From Rattus norvegicus (Eukaryota; Chordata; Mammalia; Rodentia; Muridae), in the NCBI RefSeq assembly GCF_036323735.1, contig NC_086036.1, forward strand, positions 24,230,064-24,294,063: a stretch of 64,000 nt of DNA. The letters are read 5' to 3'. The position numbers were made by a program, and so were the translations under genes. A model generated the notes under the pieces. That model saw nothing but the letters and a program-made list of their open reading frames with translations, did no database searches and was not told where the DNA came from. Shown piece by piece: positions 21,740 through 32,574 of this stretch (position 1 is the stretch's first letter; every line of letters begins with the position of its first letter).

Positions 21740-22310
21740 CCCAAGATATCTGCTACATATCTTAATTCTCAGTCAGCAAAGCCTCTCACCTGCTTTGCTC
21801 CATCTCATACCACACTGCCGAAGGCCTCTCTCTGAGCCTGGCAGCAAGGTCTCAGAGTTCCCAAGGCAGGTTTCCATGCCAGAAACACACGTCTCCAGCC
21901 ACTGCACACTTTCCTACATTCAATCCGTCACGTAAAAGAACACACAACGCAATATCCTTTGACCCAATTGATAAGATATAATTGCCCACCTAAACATACA
22001 AAGTCCAGTACACATCCATCCCTTAAGAACATTAATAACAACCTGTAAATACACAGAGCGGAATCTTACCATCAGCTTCCATTTTCCCTCTGTCTCAGCT
22101 ACCCTCTCTGTCCGTCTTGTCTCTTGCACTTCCCATCCCAGTCTCCTCCTCTTCCTTCAAACTTTTCTGCCACCCAGCCTTCCTTCTAGTCCAGTGACAG
22201 GCCTCTTTCTATCCTGTACCTGCCCTCACCTGTATTTTACAAATTAAAGGGGGAGAAGGTTCTGGTGAAGTCACCTGAGTCCTCAGTGACTAGGTAGCCA
22301 TCATTGGGGC
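21740..22310 (+). mobile_element. Possible rodent LTR fragment
   Basis: The wording from TGATAAGATATAATTGCCCAC to ACAAATTAAAGGGGGAGAAG, with a polyadenylation-like signal near the end, resembles a repeated rodent LTR. The identity is a guess; no TG/CA ends were fixed. Confidence 0.35.
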
Positions 22311-22654
22311 AGTGGAATTAGCATCAAAATACAGATAACTCCAGGGCAAACCACAAAATACACCCATACACATGCTCACATGCCTGACAGACACACAAAC
22401 CCACACACAAAGTTTGAATGCAAATGTTGTAAAGGATTCAGATAATACAGAGAGATGTAGAGAAGGAAACAATTTCTTGGAGATTCCCATGTAGAGCAAA
22501 CATTACCATGTTGATGCATTTCTTCTGAATGTCAGCATGACAAATGCCCAAGGTCTATAGATGAAAAGGAACTGAGCACAATTTGTATATGTGCAGACAA
22601 ATAGTAATTTCAGGAACGTTCTTAGTTTCTTTACAACAAGAAAGTCTCGAAGGG
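22311..22654. other. Unassigned, with a CA-rich patch
   Basis: No gene. A CA-rich stretch lies at about 22355-22410. Confidence 0.4.
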
Positions 22655-22835
22655 AGGGTCTGGAGAGATGGCTCAGTGGGTAAAGCACACTCAGCAGTAT
22701 TTCTGGAGATGTTTTCTGGCCTCTACATATACATCTGTGCTCATACACCCCCACGTATGTAAAATACACACATGTAAAATATATACACATAAGATATATA
22801 CATGTAAAATACATCCTCATTCACACAAGATACTC
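22655..22835 (+). mobile_element. SINE (B3/B4 class) with an L1-like patch
   Basis: TCTGGAGAGATGGCTCAGTG and GGTAAAGCAC are the head. The middle 22689-22715 matches a piece of the Lx 3'UTR at 20966-20992 with one mismatch. The tail TTCTGGCCTCTACATATAC and a TA/CA-rich end follow. Confidence 0.7.
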
Positions 22836-23144
22836 AGTCAAAAAGGGAAAAACATCAGCTGTGTGGATCTCTGTGTCAGTGTTACTTTTCAAATGTATTT
22901 GTTTTCATAATCTGATGGTTAGATTTTAGATGTTAATCTCTGGGCAGAAATTAGAATTTATGTATAGAAAGAAGTCAAACCCATCTGCCCTTTTATGGAT
23001 CAAATGCCAGGGCAGGAATTTATCTGAGATCAGTTTTCCAAGTTGGTGTTTAACTGTTAGTTGCACAGGGCCACCCTCTGAGCCATGCTCTCTGCCATCT
23101 CAGGAATTCACCTGGGTCTCTCACCCACTGCACTGCCCCTAAGC
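22836..23144. other. Unassigned block
   Basis: No gene. It may belong to the LTR-like sequence that ends near 23280. Confidence 0.35.
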
Positions 23145-23280
23145 TTAATTAACTCACTGGTCCCCAGAGTAAACTTTGGTGGACTCACACCTGGACTTAT
23201 CAAGGGACCATACAAGGAGCAGGGAGATATTGTTACATCTCAGCCAGGAAAAGAGTTTTAGTAACTCTTGGCATAGTTGG
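23145..23280 (+). mobile_element. LTR-like 3' end, copy 1
   Basis: AACTCACTGGTCCCCAGAG, GGGAGATATTGTTACATCTC and CAGGAAAAGAGTTTTAGTAA correspond in order to the end of the segment at 26125-26310. The polyadenylation signal is degraded (TTAATTAA) here. Confidence 0.4.
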
Positions 23281-23365
23281 CAGGACAGACAAAGCAGTAT
23301 GAGTTTGGGAAGAACAGTGGTGGCATACTGTTTTTGAATAAGATAAACAACCAAAGAGAAATAGC

Positions 23366-23368
<3 letters not shown>

Positions 23369-23407
<39 letters not shown>

Positions 23408-23455
23408 CTCTGTGTGTGTGCCTCTGTGTGTGTGTGCCTGTGTGTGCCTCTGATT

Positions 23456-23486
<31 letters not shown>

Positions 23487-23520
23487 CCTGTGTGTGTGTG
23501 TGCCTGTGTGTGTCTGTGTT
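23369..23520. repeat. Compound (TG)n/(TGTGCC)n minisatellite
   Basis: A TG tract is punctuated by CCTC and CCTG at irregular intervals. It produces long His/Thr and Cys/Val frames. Confidence 0.95.
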
Positions 23521-25589
23521 GGGGAGGGGGTGTTTGCAGAGTAAACTCAGACATGGTGGTCTGTCCCTGTAGGTCTTGTGTAGTAGAGGCAGAGGCATGG
23601 ACAAGGCAGGGAGTAGTGAGTCGTGTAACTAAGGTGAGGCCACCCAAGAGGGAGTTGTCTGTAGGGGAACTCCAGGATGACAGTCTTCTAAGTGGTATGG
23701 TGTGAACATGCCTGCTTTACAGGTGGGGTCTACCTCAGAATATGGAGATTCTCTGGGACAAGCTGGAGGTATAGAGCAGACATTATGAGCCCTGGAAGTG
23801 GTGCATCATGGGTAGAGGAATCAGCAAGCGGCTGCAGAGGCAGCCTGCCCTCCACTATGAGTAATAAGATATCTATCAGAGGCTGAGCTGGCAGCCCAGA
23901 GGGAGTCTGCAAGGTGTGAGGGGGGGAACTACAGCAAGACAGAGATATGAAGCCAGCAACTTCTGCACTGACCTCCAACTTAGGAGACAGATTGAATAAA
24001 AGGGAAGAAGAAACGGAAATGCTGGCCTGACATTTTCTTTTTTCAGTGATGGGGGTAAAAGGGGGAGAGTTCCTAGATCAGATAGTAATAAAGAGCCCTT
24101 CCTGAGACCCCAAAACCTAGTATCTGTACGAGGACCCAAAGAGGAAGACAGTGAACTAGAGGCAATAGAAGGTGTGCATGAGGCCTGACCTTTGATACAC
24201 GAAAGGGAAAATCCATGATCCAGCATGTGGACAGGGATCATAACCACGGTCTGAGACGAGATTCCATGGTAATCGGAGAATCTTCAGCATTGGAATGACT
24301 TAGAGAAGCAACGAAAGATTCTCACAGCCTGGCTTGTGATGTTGTGGGATACGGGACAGGTGGGGCCGGTGTGAGTGATGCAGAAGCAGAGAGACTGAGG
24401 AATCTAACCGTATACCCATCCTTGAGACACAAGCCGCATAGCCTGAGGCAGTGCCAGGGGACTCAGGCCCTGAAAGACTCACTCAGATGAGCCAGCAGAG
24501 ACAATGGCCATCACCAGCCGATAGAAGCAGGTATGAGGGATGCAACGTGTGATGCTCAGTTCACAGAGCCCGACTTAAGGAAGAGCTGTTTTCAGCAAGG
24601 ACCTGAGATGGGCATGGAAATTTAGCAACTGTGCTGCCCCAATGGTGGGGCAGGATCTTTATGAAGTAAGAAAGGCTCTGAAGGATCTCCATGACTTAGG
24701 TCAGCATGTAAAGAGTGCCCATGATGTGTGAGAGCAACTCAGAGAGAAGAGAAAATGGAGAAGCAAGCATGAGAAAGAAGTTCACAACATGTACAAGGGC
24801 CAAGTGCAGCTATGCAATTCTTGGAAACTTAGGTTGGATAAGGCCCAGATGTGATGGGGGGGAGGGCTGTCAGGGGTGTGGGTGAGGGTGGGGAGCAGTC
24901 TGCCACAGCCTGGGTCTGTAAATGTTAAGAGTAAACAAAGGGTATTGTGTGAGGGGGAAAAAGCAGATGCTCCCAGAATTTATAAGGGTATTGGGTTACT
25001 AGGGGTGGGTTACTTCTCTAGACACTGTTGGCTAAGGAGGCCCTAGTTGTCCCTAAAGATAGACCCTGTTGACATTGCATTCCAGACGGTGAGACCCTTT
25101 AGCTAAAGACATCGTGCTTCGCTTGCAGGACCTGGAGAAACAAAGCTAGAGCTAAGCCAGCAGTGTCTCTTTCCTTCCTTCTAAGTCCCGCGGTGCCGGA
25201 AGTTGCTACTAAAGTTGCTGAGAAGGATTAGCACGGAAAGTCCTAACTCAGCTGTGGGTCCTGCTTGTTTCACAGTGAAAGCGCCAGGCAAGCAGTGGTG
25301 GCTGTTGCAACAGTGGTATAAATGGTTATGGATAGAACCAACCTTTCCATCAGTCTGAAGGCCCACTTCACAGGGGGAAATTCGTAGTTGGTACTGGGAA
25401 CGTAGACCAAATCCTGGGGTGAGGGAACTCAGGCTCCAGTGGAGAAACAACCACCATCGCTTTGTTAAACGATGTACTGGTTGAGGTGCTTCCCCACATT
25501 GGTGTCTCTAATCACAGGTTATTCCCACCATCCGTGCCCATCTGCTTATTTTCCCAATTCCCACTGTTTGTCTCTTTTCTCACTTGGGT
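23521..25589. other. Unassigned 2-kb block, no coding gene recognised
   Basis: No SINE or L1 wording is seen, which is unusual for this window. It lies between two related LTR-like ends and could be the degraded non-coding interior of an ERV, or unique DNA. Short frames exist (up to about 120 codons), but none shows a retroviral or cellular protein signature. Confidence 0.4.
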
Positions 25590-26310
25590 TTTGTAGTAGG
25601 AGAAATAACCCTCACAGTGGCCATGAGCTGGCCAAGAACAAGGTTTGGTACCTAGCTGGTGAACAATTAGACTTGTATGTCGCTTCCTACAGCACTCAGG
25701 GATCCTTGCTCAAGAGGAAGCCAGAACTAATAGGATTGCTGAAGGAAGGGGTGGCTTCAGGATACAGGACTATCCATGAGTCAGACTACTCTGCTTTGGA
25801 GCTTGGCTGGTCCTGCTTACAAATGATCGTCAGAGTGAGACCTGTTTTGACCATTCTTTCATGCAAGGAGGGGATGCAGACCATCCAGAACCATCATCTG
25901 AGTACCTGGCCACTCCTCCCATCAGGTTGTATGCAATCCTTCCCTGATTGCACTTGGAGTTCTCATGGAAGGGCTAGAGTCTCCAGGTGGAGAAGGACTA
26001 GGGCTCCATCTACACAGGGAGTCATCATCTACGCTAGGTGCAGACCTTCCAGTGTGGATGCTTTAAGGCTGCCCGTGCTCTCACCAGTGACTCCTCCCCT
26101 GTCATCCAGCCAGTAAGCCAAATAAACTCACTGGTTCCCCAGGGTGGACCCACGCCTCAGCTAATTGTTGAGACCTTGGAGAGAGAGGGAGAGGGAGAGG
26201 GAGAGGGGGAGGGGGAGGGGGAGGGGGAGGGGGAGGAGTAGGGGGAGAGAGGGAGAGATATTACTTATGTCTCCCCCAGGAAAGGGATTTTAGCAGCTCA
26301 CTGAAGGACT
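25590..26310 (+). mobile_element. Possible LTR, copy 2
   Basis: The region ends with a polyadenylation signal (CCAAATAAACTCACTGG at about 26118-26134) and a short R/U5-like tail that includes GGAAAGGGATTTTAGCAGC. The tail is interrupted by the (GGGGGA)n at 26176-26240. A 214-codon frame at 25472-26116 crosses it but has no recognisable domain. Confidence 0.42.
26176..26240. repeat. (GGGAGA)n/(GGGGGA)n G-rich repeat
   Basis: A purine-only hexanucleotide array; G runs recur every 6 bp. Confidence 0.95.
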
Positions 26311-26584
26311 TTTTTCCCCCCCTAGGGTACTTTGTAATGTATGGTTTACATAAAATGGATGGTTTCATTTTCAAAGTAGTTATGTACAAAAAAAATAAAA
26401 TCCTTTCCTCCTAATATCTTAATTATTTGAAAAATTATTTTCAAATCACATGATTTGATTTCTTTCTTCTTTCCTCCCCTCCCCTGTTTCTCTCCCTCTT
26501 TTCTTACTTTCTAGTCTGTTAAATACTTTCTTTGCAAGTGTGAAGACAAATTGGTTGTTGTTGTTTTTAGAACCTATTAAAAAA
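26311..26584. other. AT-rich and pyrimidine-rich spacer
   Basis: AT-rich to about 26455, then a TTTC/CCCCT pyrimidine stretch to about 26510. No gene. Confidence 0.5.
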
Positions 26585-26816
26585 CAAGATAGGTACTAGT
26601 AATCCCAGTGCTGGGAAGATGTGGGTCCCTAGGGTTCACAGGCCTGTTTGATCAGTAAGTTCTGGGGCAATGAGAGATCTTGTTTCAAAAGACAAGATGA
26701 ATGGCTTCAGCAGAATGACACTTGAGGTTGACTTTTGGCCTCTACATAAATACAGGTTCCACTGTGTTCAAAGCATGTGCATCCACCTACTCCAAAACAC
26801 GCACACACGCACGCAT

Positions 26817-26852
<36 letters not shown>

Positions 26853-26855
26853 CAC
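26585..26855 (+). mobile_element. B4 SINE, 3' part, with (CA)n tail
   Basis: TAGTAATCCCAGTGCTGGGA, GAGAGATCTTGTTTCAAAAG and CACTTGAGGTTGACTTTTGGCC lead to the (CA)n at about 26800-26852. Confidence 0.85.
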
Positions 26856-27059
26856 ATGTACAACACATGCACATGCATACATGAAGAACTTGCTCTCTGT
26901 GGTGCTGACATTGAACACAGATCTCTGTTATCACTGATCACACCCCCTTTAAAGTTTGTGCTTGAGTGACATCAACTAGCAGTTGACGGAATGACATCTT
27001 CACTGTTCAGAGGGATGGCAGCTTGTAACCTGGAAGTCCATTCATTAAAAGTCTATGTG
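26856..27059. other. Short unassigned spacer
   Basis: No feature is recognised. Confidence 0.4.
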
Positions 27060-27210
27060 TGTTGGGCTTGGCATGGGGGCACATGCCTTCAATCACAGCC
27101 CTCAGGAGGCAGAGATAGTCAGATCTCTGTGAGTTTGAGGTCAGCCTGGTCTACAGAGTGAGTTCCAGGTCTGCCAGGGCTATGTAGAAAGAACCCATCT
27201 CAAAAATTAG
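27060..27210 (+). mobile_element. B1 SINE
   Basis: TTGGGCTTGGCATGGGGGCA, GTTTGAGGTCAGCCTGGTCT and GCCAGGGCTATGTAGAAAG are a near-complete sense B1. Confidence 0.95.
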
Positions 27211-27504
27211 TCTGTGTGATTGTGAGATTCAGGCCCAGGTTTTCAGTGCTTATCCTGAGTCTAGATCACTGTCCCTAATCTGTGAGGTTGTGCTGGACAG
27301 ATAAACAAATGAATGCACCCACTTTGTCTGTCACTACACTTCCAGGGGGAATGAGTTCCGCAGCAAACTGGCATGGTGTCTACACTCCGTATTAATTATT
27401 AGCTATTGACATTAATGTTTAGCCTTTCAAGACTACCTTTGAGCTCTAAGACTTATCTGTGTGCACATTTACATATGTGCAAGAACATTTATATTAACAG
27501 GCAC
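27211..27504. other. Unassigned spacer
   Basis: No gene or repeat is recognised. Confidence 0.4.
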
Positions 27505-27544
27505 ACACCAATCCATGTGTGTGTGTTGTGTGTGTGTGCATGTT

Positions 27545-27583
<39 letters not shown>

Positions 27584-27668
27584 ATGTATGTATGTATGTA
27601 TGTCTATGTTCATTCATGTGTGGAGGCCAGAAGATAATCTCAGGTGTCCCATTCAGACTCCATCTACC
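27505..27668 (-). mobile_element. B4-class SINE tail with (TG)n/(TATG)n
   Basis: A TG run changes to (TATG)n at about 27568-27604, then GTGTGGAGGCCAGAAGATAATC and CAGGTGTCCCATTCAG, the antisense B4 tail. Confidence 0.75.
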
Positions 27669-27669
27669 T

Positions 27670-29044
27670 TCTTTCTTTGTTGAAATTATAATTACATCAT
27701 TTTCCATTTTTCTCCCCTCCATTCAACCCCTCCCATCCATGTATCTCTTAGCTCACTCTCAAACCCATGGCCTCTTTTTCTTTAATTATTGTTTCATATA
27801 TTTTGCTAAATACATAAATGCCACCTGCTCGTTCCTTATGATGTTGCTTATATCTTTATGATGACCATTTGGTATTGGGTGACCAGTTGGGGTGCTCTTT
27901 CCCAGAGGAGACCATTTCTCCTGCTCTCAGCATTCTCCAGTTGCCCATAGTTCTCTGTCTGAGGCTCAAGTCCTTTGAGCAATCCCCCTTCCACATCAGC
28001 AGGTCCGCTGGTGTCACTGCTGTTCAGGTCTTGTTTAGGTATCCATACTGATGGGACCTCATGGGTGTAGCTTCTCTGGTATTTCTAGGAGGCATTATCT
28101 ATCTCGGGGCCGACTTCCTGTTCCTCTGTTTCTCACCGCCTTCCCTCTCCCTCTTCTGTGATCTCTGAGCCTTGCGTGCAGGATTCGTGCTGTGGGTGTG
28201 TCAGTTGAGCCTAGGCACTACGTGGTCATTTGTTTCCTGTACTTTGAAAGGTTGTGGTTTTCTTAATAATGGTCTCTGTTGCAAAGAGAAATGTTTTTTT
28301 TTTTTTTGATGAGGGGTGTGGGATACTCTTATCCATGGGTATAATTATGGATAAATGGTTAGATGGTCGTTAGGATTTAAGCTGATTTAATGGTTGAGGT
28401 GCTCCTTCAAGATCCATGACTTCAGTAGTCTTGGGTAGTTATGAAGATTTTCAGCACCAGGCATAAATTCCATCTTTTTGAGCAAGCCTTAAGACCAATT
28501 AGAAAGCTTTAGAGTGCTGCCAAGTTATGTTTGACCCAGCTGCACACCCACGGATTTTGTTCTGTGCTGGTCATTGTTTTAGCTCATAGGCATCATAGCT
28601 GGGTAGGACTATTGGCTACTTCCTCTCTTGGTTGGGGCATTACCGTTGTGGTGAAACACCGTGACCAAAGCAACTTGAGGAGGAAAGGATTTATGTAGCT
28701 TACATTTCCTCACAGCTCATCATCAAAGGAAGTCAGGACAGGGACCTAAGGACAGGAGCTGACGCAGAGGTCATGGAGAAGTACTGTTTACAAACTTGCT
28801 CCTCATGGCTTGTTCAGCCTGCTTTCTTATAGAACCCAGGACCATCAGCCCGGGGAGGGCACCACACACAATGGGCTGAGCCTTTTCCCATAAATCACTA
28901 AATAAGAAGATGTCCTACAGGTTTGCCTACTGCCCGATCTAATAGCGACAGTTTCTCAGTCAAGTCTCCCTCCTTTCTGAGGATTGTGTCAAGTTGATAT
29001 AAAAATAGCCCGTATACTTTCTCCTTTGGAATCTTGCATGGCAC
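27670..29044 (-). mobile_element. Antisense L1 3' region, split by a MaLR LTR
   Basis: It starts with the reverse complement of an L1 3' terminus (AAATTATAATTACATCATTT). CATGGCCTCTTTTTCTTTAA, CCATTTCTCCTGCTCTCAGC, AATGGTCTCTGTTGCAAAG and CATAGCTGGGTAGGACTATTGG follow. The element resumes after the LTR at 29017 (TTTCTCCTTTGGAATCTTGC). The same family is antisense at 47.6-48.5 kb. Confidence 0.8.
28624..29016 (-). mobile_element. MaLR-like solo LTR inserted in the L1
   Basis: A 393-bp antisense LTR: AAACACCGTGACCAAAGCAA, GGACCATCAGCCCGGGGAG, and the end TGTGTCAAGTTGATATAAAA. Flanks CTTCC (28619-28623) and CTTTC (29017-29021) form a 4/5-matching 5-bp duplication, the size expected for MaLR/ERVL, and the L1 reads through on both sides. 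Confidence 0.82.
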
Positions 29045-29258
29045 TTTTTTTTAATAGACTCTTTGCTGGCCTGGAACTTGCTGATTCAGCTAGGCTTAGT
29101 AGCCAGCAAACTCTAGGAAGCTACTGGTACTGTGATTAAAAGCATGTGTAATCAAGCTTGGATTTTTTTCCCCAGTGTGGGTTCTGAGGATTAACGCTGG
29201 TCCTTGAAAAAGCAAGCACTTTATCAACCAACTGAGCTATCTTCTTATCACCAGATAA
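29045..29258 (-). mobile_element. B4 SINE
   Basis: The B1-like half (CTTTGCTGGCCTGGAACTTG, GTGATTAAAAGCATGTG) precedes the tRNA-like half (GTGGGTTCTGAGGATTAACG, CAAGCACTTTATCAACC, TGAGCTATCTT). Confidence 0.88.
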
Positions 29259-29629
29259 GATTCATGACATCTAACTCCCGGCTGAAGTTAAGCCTGTGGT
29301 GGCAGTGATGCTCAGTGGCCAGAGCCCCTACTACCTGCCCACTCTACCCCCAGCTCAAAACTGGATGACTCACCCCAGGTCCCTCTCTAACCTCTCTTCT
29401 AGTGTTTATCTCCATTCACTTTCTCTCCTGCTGTCCTGCTTTTTGCACCAAAGAGGAAGAGGAAGTCAACACTCTAACCTTAGAGAATTTATTTCAACAA
29501 TTCTAAGTTGGGAAGACGACTGAGGTGAGGGGTGAAGTGACAGAGCAAGACAGTACCCAAGGAAGCCCAGGGTAGCACATGGAGAGGGTCTCATGGGAGT
29601 GGTCAATCTGAATATTTTTAAGTGACTAT
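29259..29629. other. Unique block
   Basis: No gene or named repeat is recognised. Confidence 0.45.
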
Positions 29630-29815
29630 TTTTTTAAAGATTTATTTATTTTATGTATGTGAGTGTTTTTCACTGTCTTCAGACATAGCAGAAAAGGGAT
29701 TCAGATCCCATTACAGATAGCTGTGAGCCACCATGTGGTTGTTGAGAATTGAACTCAGGACCTCTGGAAGAGCAGTCAATACTCTTAATCACTGAACTAT
29801 CTCTCCAGCCTTAAT
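29630..29815 (-). mobile_element. B2/B3 SINE
   Basis: GATTTATTTATTTTATGTATG, CACTGTCTTCAGACATAGCAG, GAGCCACCATGTGGTTG and ACTGAACTATCTCTCCAGCC give a complete antisense B2-family unit. Confidence 0.92.
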
Positions 29816-29821
29816 ATTTTT

Positions 29822-30032
29822 TTAATTGTATGTGTGTGAGTATTTTCCCCGTATGTTTGTCTGTGTACCTCATGAGTGCCTGGTACCTGGAAAAGGCAGA
29901 AAGAAGAGGTATTGGACCCCCTGGGACTGGAGTTAGAGATGGTTGTGAGCTACCAATATGGCCACTGGGAACTGAACCCAGGTCTTCAAGAAGAGTTGCC
30001 ATTGCTCTTTACTGCTGAACCAACTCTCCATC
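29822..30032 (-). mobile_element. B3 SINE
   Basis: CTGGGACTGGAGTTAGAGATGG, GGGAACTGAACCCAGGTC and CTGAACCAACTCTCCATC are an antisense B3, head-to-tail with the previous unit. Confidence 0.88.
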
Positions 30033-30034
30033 TC

Positions 30035-30178
30035 CCTTTCATTTGTTTTTTTGAGACTGGGTTTCATGTAGCTCGCTCAGGCTTCATGACATAGCTGAGG
30101 ATGACTTTGAACTTGTGATCCTCCTGCCTCTACCTCAAAGGCATGGGAATTGCAGTCATGCACTACCATGCCCTGCGT
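30035..30178 (-). mobile_element. B1-like SINE, old
   Basis: TTTTTGAGACTGGGTTTCATG, GAACTTGTGATCCTCCTGCC and TGCAGTCATGCACTACCATG are an antisense, diverged B1. Confidence 0.8.
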
Positions 30179-30330
30179 TGAACTAACTTTGATAACAGAC
30201 CCGCTTCTTTACTGATTCATTAATGGTTCATTTTATTCTTGGGGACAGGCCCATGACTCAACACCTGCCGAATCACTCCCACATTCCATTGGCATGTGAC
30301 TTGAGGAATTGTGTTCCAACATGAGTGTGT
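30179..30330. other. Short unassigned spacer
   Basis: No feature is recognised. Confidence 0.4.
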
Positions 30331-30738
30331 TGGTCAATTTTTGTCAACTTGACCCAAACCTAGACATCCGATATGTCTTCCTAGATATGACTGTAGGTGC
30401 CACGGGACTCTCAACTGACGACTTGCTTTCATCAGATTGCTCTGTGGGTATGTCTGAGGAACATTTTCTTGATTTCTAATTGATGTGGCAGGACCCAGCC
30501 CATTGTGGGCAGTTTCAACCCTGATGTGGTCCTGGGAGGTAGCAGAATGTGTGCCTGACAGTAATATGGTAAGCAGAAGTCCTCCATGGCCTCTGCTTCA
30601 GTTCTTGCCTCCAAGTGCTTCCTAAAGTTCCTGCCCTGACTTCCCTGTGTGATAGACAGTGACCTCTAAGATGAGATCATTCAGTGTCTGCCCAGGTTGG
30701 TTTAGAGAACAGTTCGTCACAGCATAATTTAGCATAAG
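30331..30738 (+). mobile_element. MaLR-like LTR
   Basis: TTGTCAACTTGACCCAAACC, CAGCCCATTGTGGGCAG, TCCATGGCCTCTGCTTCAG and TCACAGCATAATTTAGC give the same order as at 9.6 kb. Confidence 0.75.
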
Positions 30739-31022
30739 TTTAGGAATCAATAAACACCCACAGCACTGCAGGCTTTTTTATTCAAATTAGAGAGTGTCCT
30801 GCTGGGTTCCCTAAAGAGTCTCTCACCATCTTAGATTTGGGTTCCTTGAGGGTTTCAACAGGCGTTCCTGAGAGTTCTGTGTAAATTTCTCGGCTGGTAA
30901 AGCATGGGACTGCTTTTACTTCCCTGGCTACTCTAAAGTCAGATGCCATCAAAGGTGGCCATCCTTGCAAATGCTTTCCAACTGAGAGCTTAAGCTTGCA
31001 TTTTCCACCCGTCCTTACAGAA
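30739..31022. other. Unassigned; antisense frame of 82 codons
   Basis: The antisense frame 30782-31030 is followed on its strand by GAATAAAAAAGCC, which could mark a retrocopy 3' end. I do not recognise the protein and infer nothing about function. Confidence 0.3.
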
Positions 31023-31330
31023 TCAGTCACCTTTCTTGTGGCTGTGACTAGACACTTGACGGTTTAGCTTGGCTCACAGTTTGAAGGTACAGCCTCCGGT
31101 ACTAGGGAAGGCATGATGGTAGGAGCGACAGGCAAGTTGGTCACATCGCACCTGTAGTTGGGACGCAGAGGGGGATACGTGCTCGTGCAGCTCATGGTGA
31201 AACCCATGGGGTGATGTCAATCACCTTTAGGGAGGGTCTACCCACTTCAACCCAATGCAGAAACTTCGTTACGGACACACCCAGAGAACAGCCTCCTAAG
31301 GGACAAGTTGACAGTATTAAGCACCATACC
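31023..31330 (-). mobile_element. MaLR-like LTR fragment
   Basis: TTCTTGTGGCTGTGACTAGA, TTTGAAGGTACAGCCTCC, CACACCCAGAGAACAGCC and ACAAGTTGACA are in antisense order. Confidence 0.65.
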
Positions 31331-31755
31331 TGGGCATTCCTCGATAGTGATAGGCGTTTGGTGGGGTCTCTGGGCTCGCCATCATCCAGGCAGTTGCAGT
31401 GAAGAACCGGGTCTGACAGCTTGGAGGTAGAATGTCTCCCAGTGTCCTAGGGAATAGAGGCTAGCCCCCCCGATTGGCACTCCTGGGGAGTGCTGAACCT
31501 TTGAGAGGTGGGACCTGGTGGGACAGTAGGGGGTGTGGAATTGTAGGGTCCTGGCTGCTCTCTTCTCTTCTTTACATTCCTTGGCCACATCTGCCACGGG
31601 GCGATGCCCTATCGTACACCTCCATCTTGTGCTCTGCCTCACCACAGCCCCGGTCAATGGGACCAACCGACCGGAGACTGAAACCGGGGACTCAAACAAA
31701 CCTTTCTCCTTTTTAACTTAATTTATTCAGGCATTTTGATGTAGCAATGGAAATA
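31331..31755 (+). mobile_element. MaLR-like LTR, second type
   Basis: TTTGAGAGGTGGGACCTGG, CTCTGCCTCACCACAGCCCC and GACTGAAACCGGGGACTC are followed by ATTCAGGCATTTTGATGTAGCAATGG, the usual 3' end of this LTR group. The 5' limit is uncertain. Confidence 0.55.
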
Positions 31756-31759
31756 AATA

Positions 31760-32095
31760 CACTATCTCAGTTTGCTTTCTTTGGCTGCGATAAAGATCTC
31801 AGCCAAAGGCAAACCCTGTGTGGTCAGGGAGGCATTTGACCTACATATCCTGGGTCACAGTCCATTGAGGAAAACAGAAACAGGATCTTGAAGTGGGAAC
31901 TGAAGCAGAGGCTATGGAGGACAATGCTTACTCCATTGCTCCCCATGGCTTAACTCAGCCCTTTTTTCTATACAACCCAGAGGTGCCTGCTCAGGAGGGG
32001 CACTGCCCATAGTGGGTGGGGCCTTCCCACATCAATCCTATCTTCTCAGATATGTCTATGTTTGTGCCAAGCTAGACGAATCAGACCACTATTCC
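31760..32095 (-). mobile_element. MaLR-like LTR
   Basis: TTTGGCTGCGATAAAGATCTC, GAAGCAGAGGCTATGGAGG, CTCCATTGCTCCCCATGGC and CCCATAGTGGGTGGGGCC are antisense. Confidence 0.75.
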
Positions 32096-32342
32096 ATTAG
32101 ATAACGACAAATCCGTATGCAACATTCAGCACACGATTCATTTCATTTTGTAGGTTAGGACACGAAGACTTCAAAGTCGACTGCAAATCGTGCACGGTAG
32201 CAAAGCTCATGTTGGCCACAGTTCTTATCTCATAATATGAGTTGGAAATCAATTTCGATTTTCAAAAATAAGGCATTGATTAGATAATATAGTACAACGT
32301 AAGGCCTGCAATGGGGCCCTATACAACAACTGAAAATGACGT
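32096..32342. other. Unique block
   Basis: No gene or named repeat is recognised. Confidence 0.45.
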
Positions 32343-32475
32343 TGTGGACAGACGAGATGACTCAGCAGGTAAAAGTACCTGACTGCCTGGGGCCCACATG
32401 GTGGAGGGAGAGGACTCGCTCCTGTAAGTTGTTGTGTACAAATAAACAATACACAAGTAAACAAATACAAGTTAA
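32343..32475 (+). mobile_element. tRNA-derived SINE fragment
   Basis: GATGACTCAGCAGGTAAAAG, CTGCCTGGGGCCCACATGG and TCGCTCCTGTAAGTTGTTG, then an A-rich AAACAATAC tail. Confidence 0.7.
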
Positions 32476-32574
32476 AAATTGAAGAGTAAATGTGGTATTT
32501 ATTGACCTGGAACTACTTAATACAAATACTTTATAAAAAAGACAGATATGCACATGTCAACAGTCTGAGTTGTT

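Noticed and set aside
25472..26116. 214-codon open frame, the longest outside simple repeats
   Set aside because: It crosses an LTR-like segment with a polyadenylation signal, has no recognisable domain and no clear coding bias; kept only as part of that segment.
28624..29016. Non-autonomous hAT (URR1-type) DNA transposon
   Set aside because: URR1 has CAGTGGTTCTCAACC termini, which are absent. The ends, length and 5-bp near-duplication fit a MaLR LTR better than an 8-bp hAT duplication.
30782..31030. Antisense 82-codon frame as a processed pseudogene
   Set aside because: A polyadenylation-like signal follows it, but I could not name a parent gene or find a poly(A) tract with target duplication, so it is listed only as unassigned.
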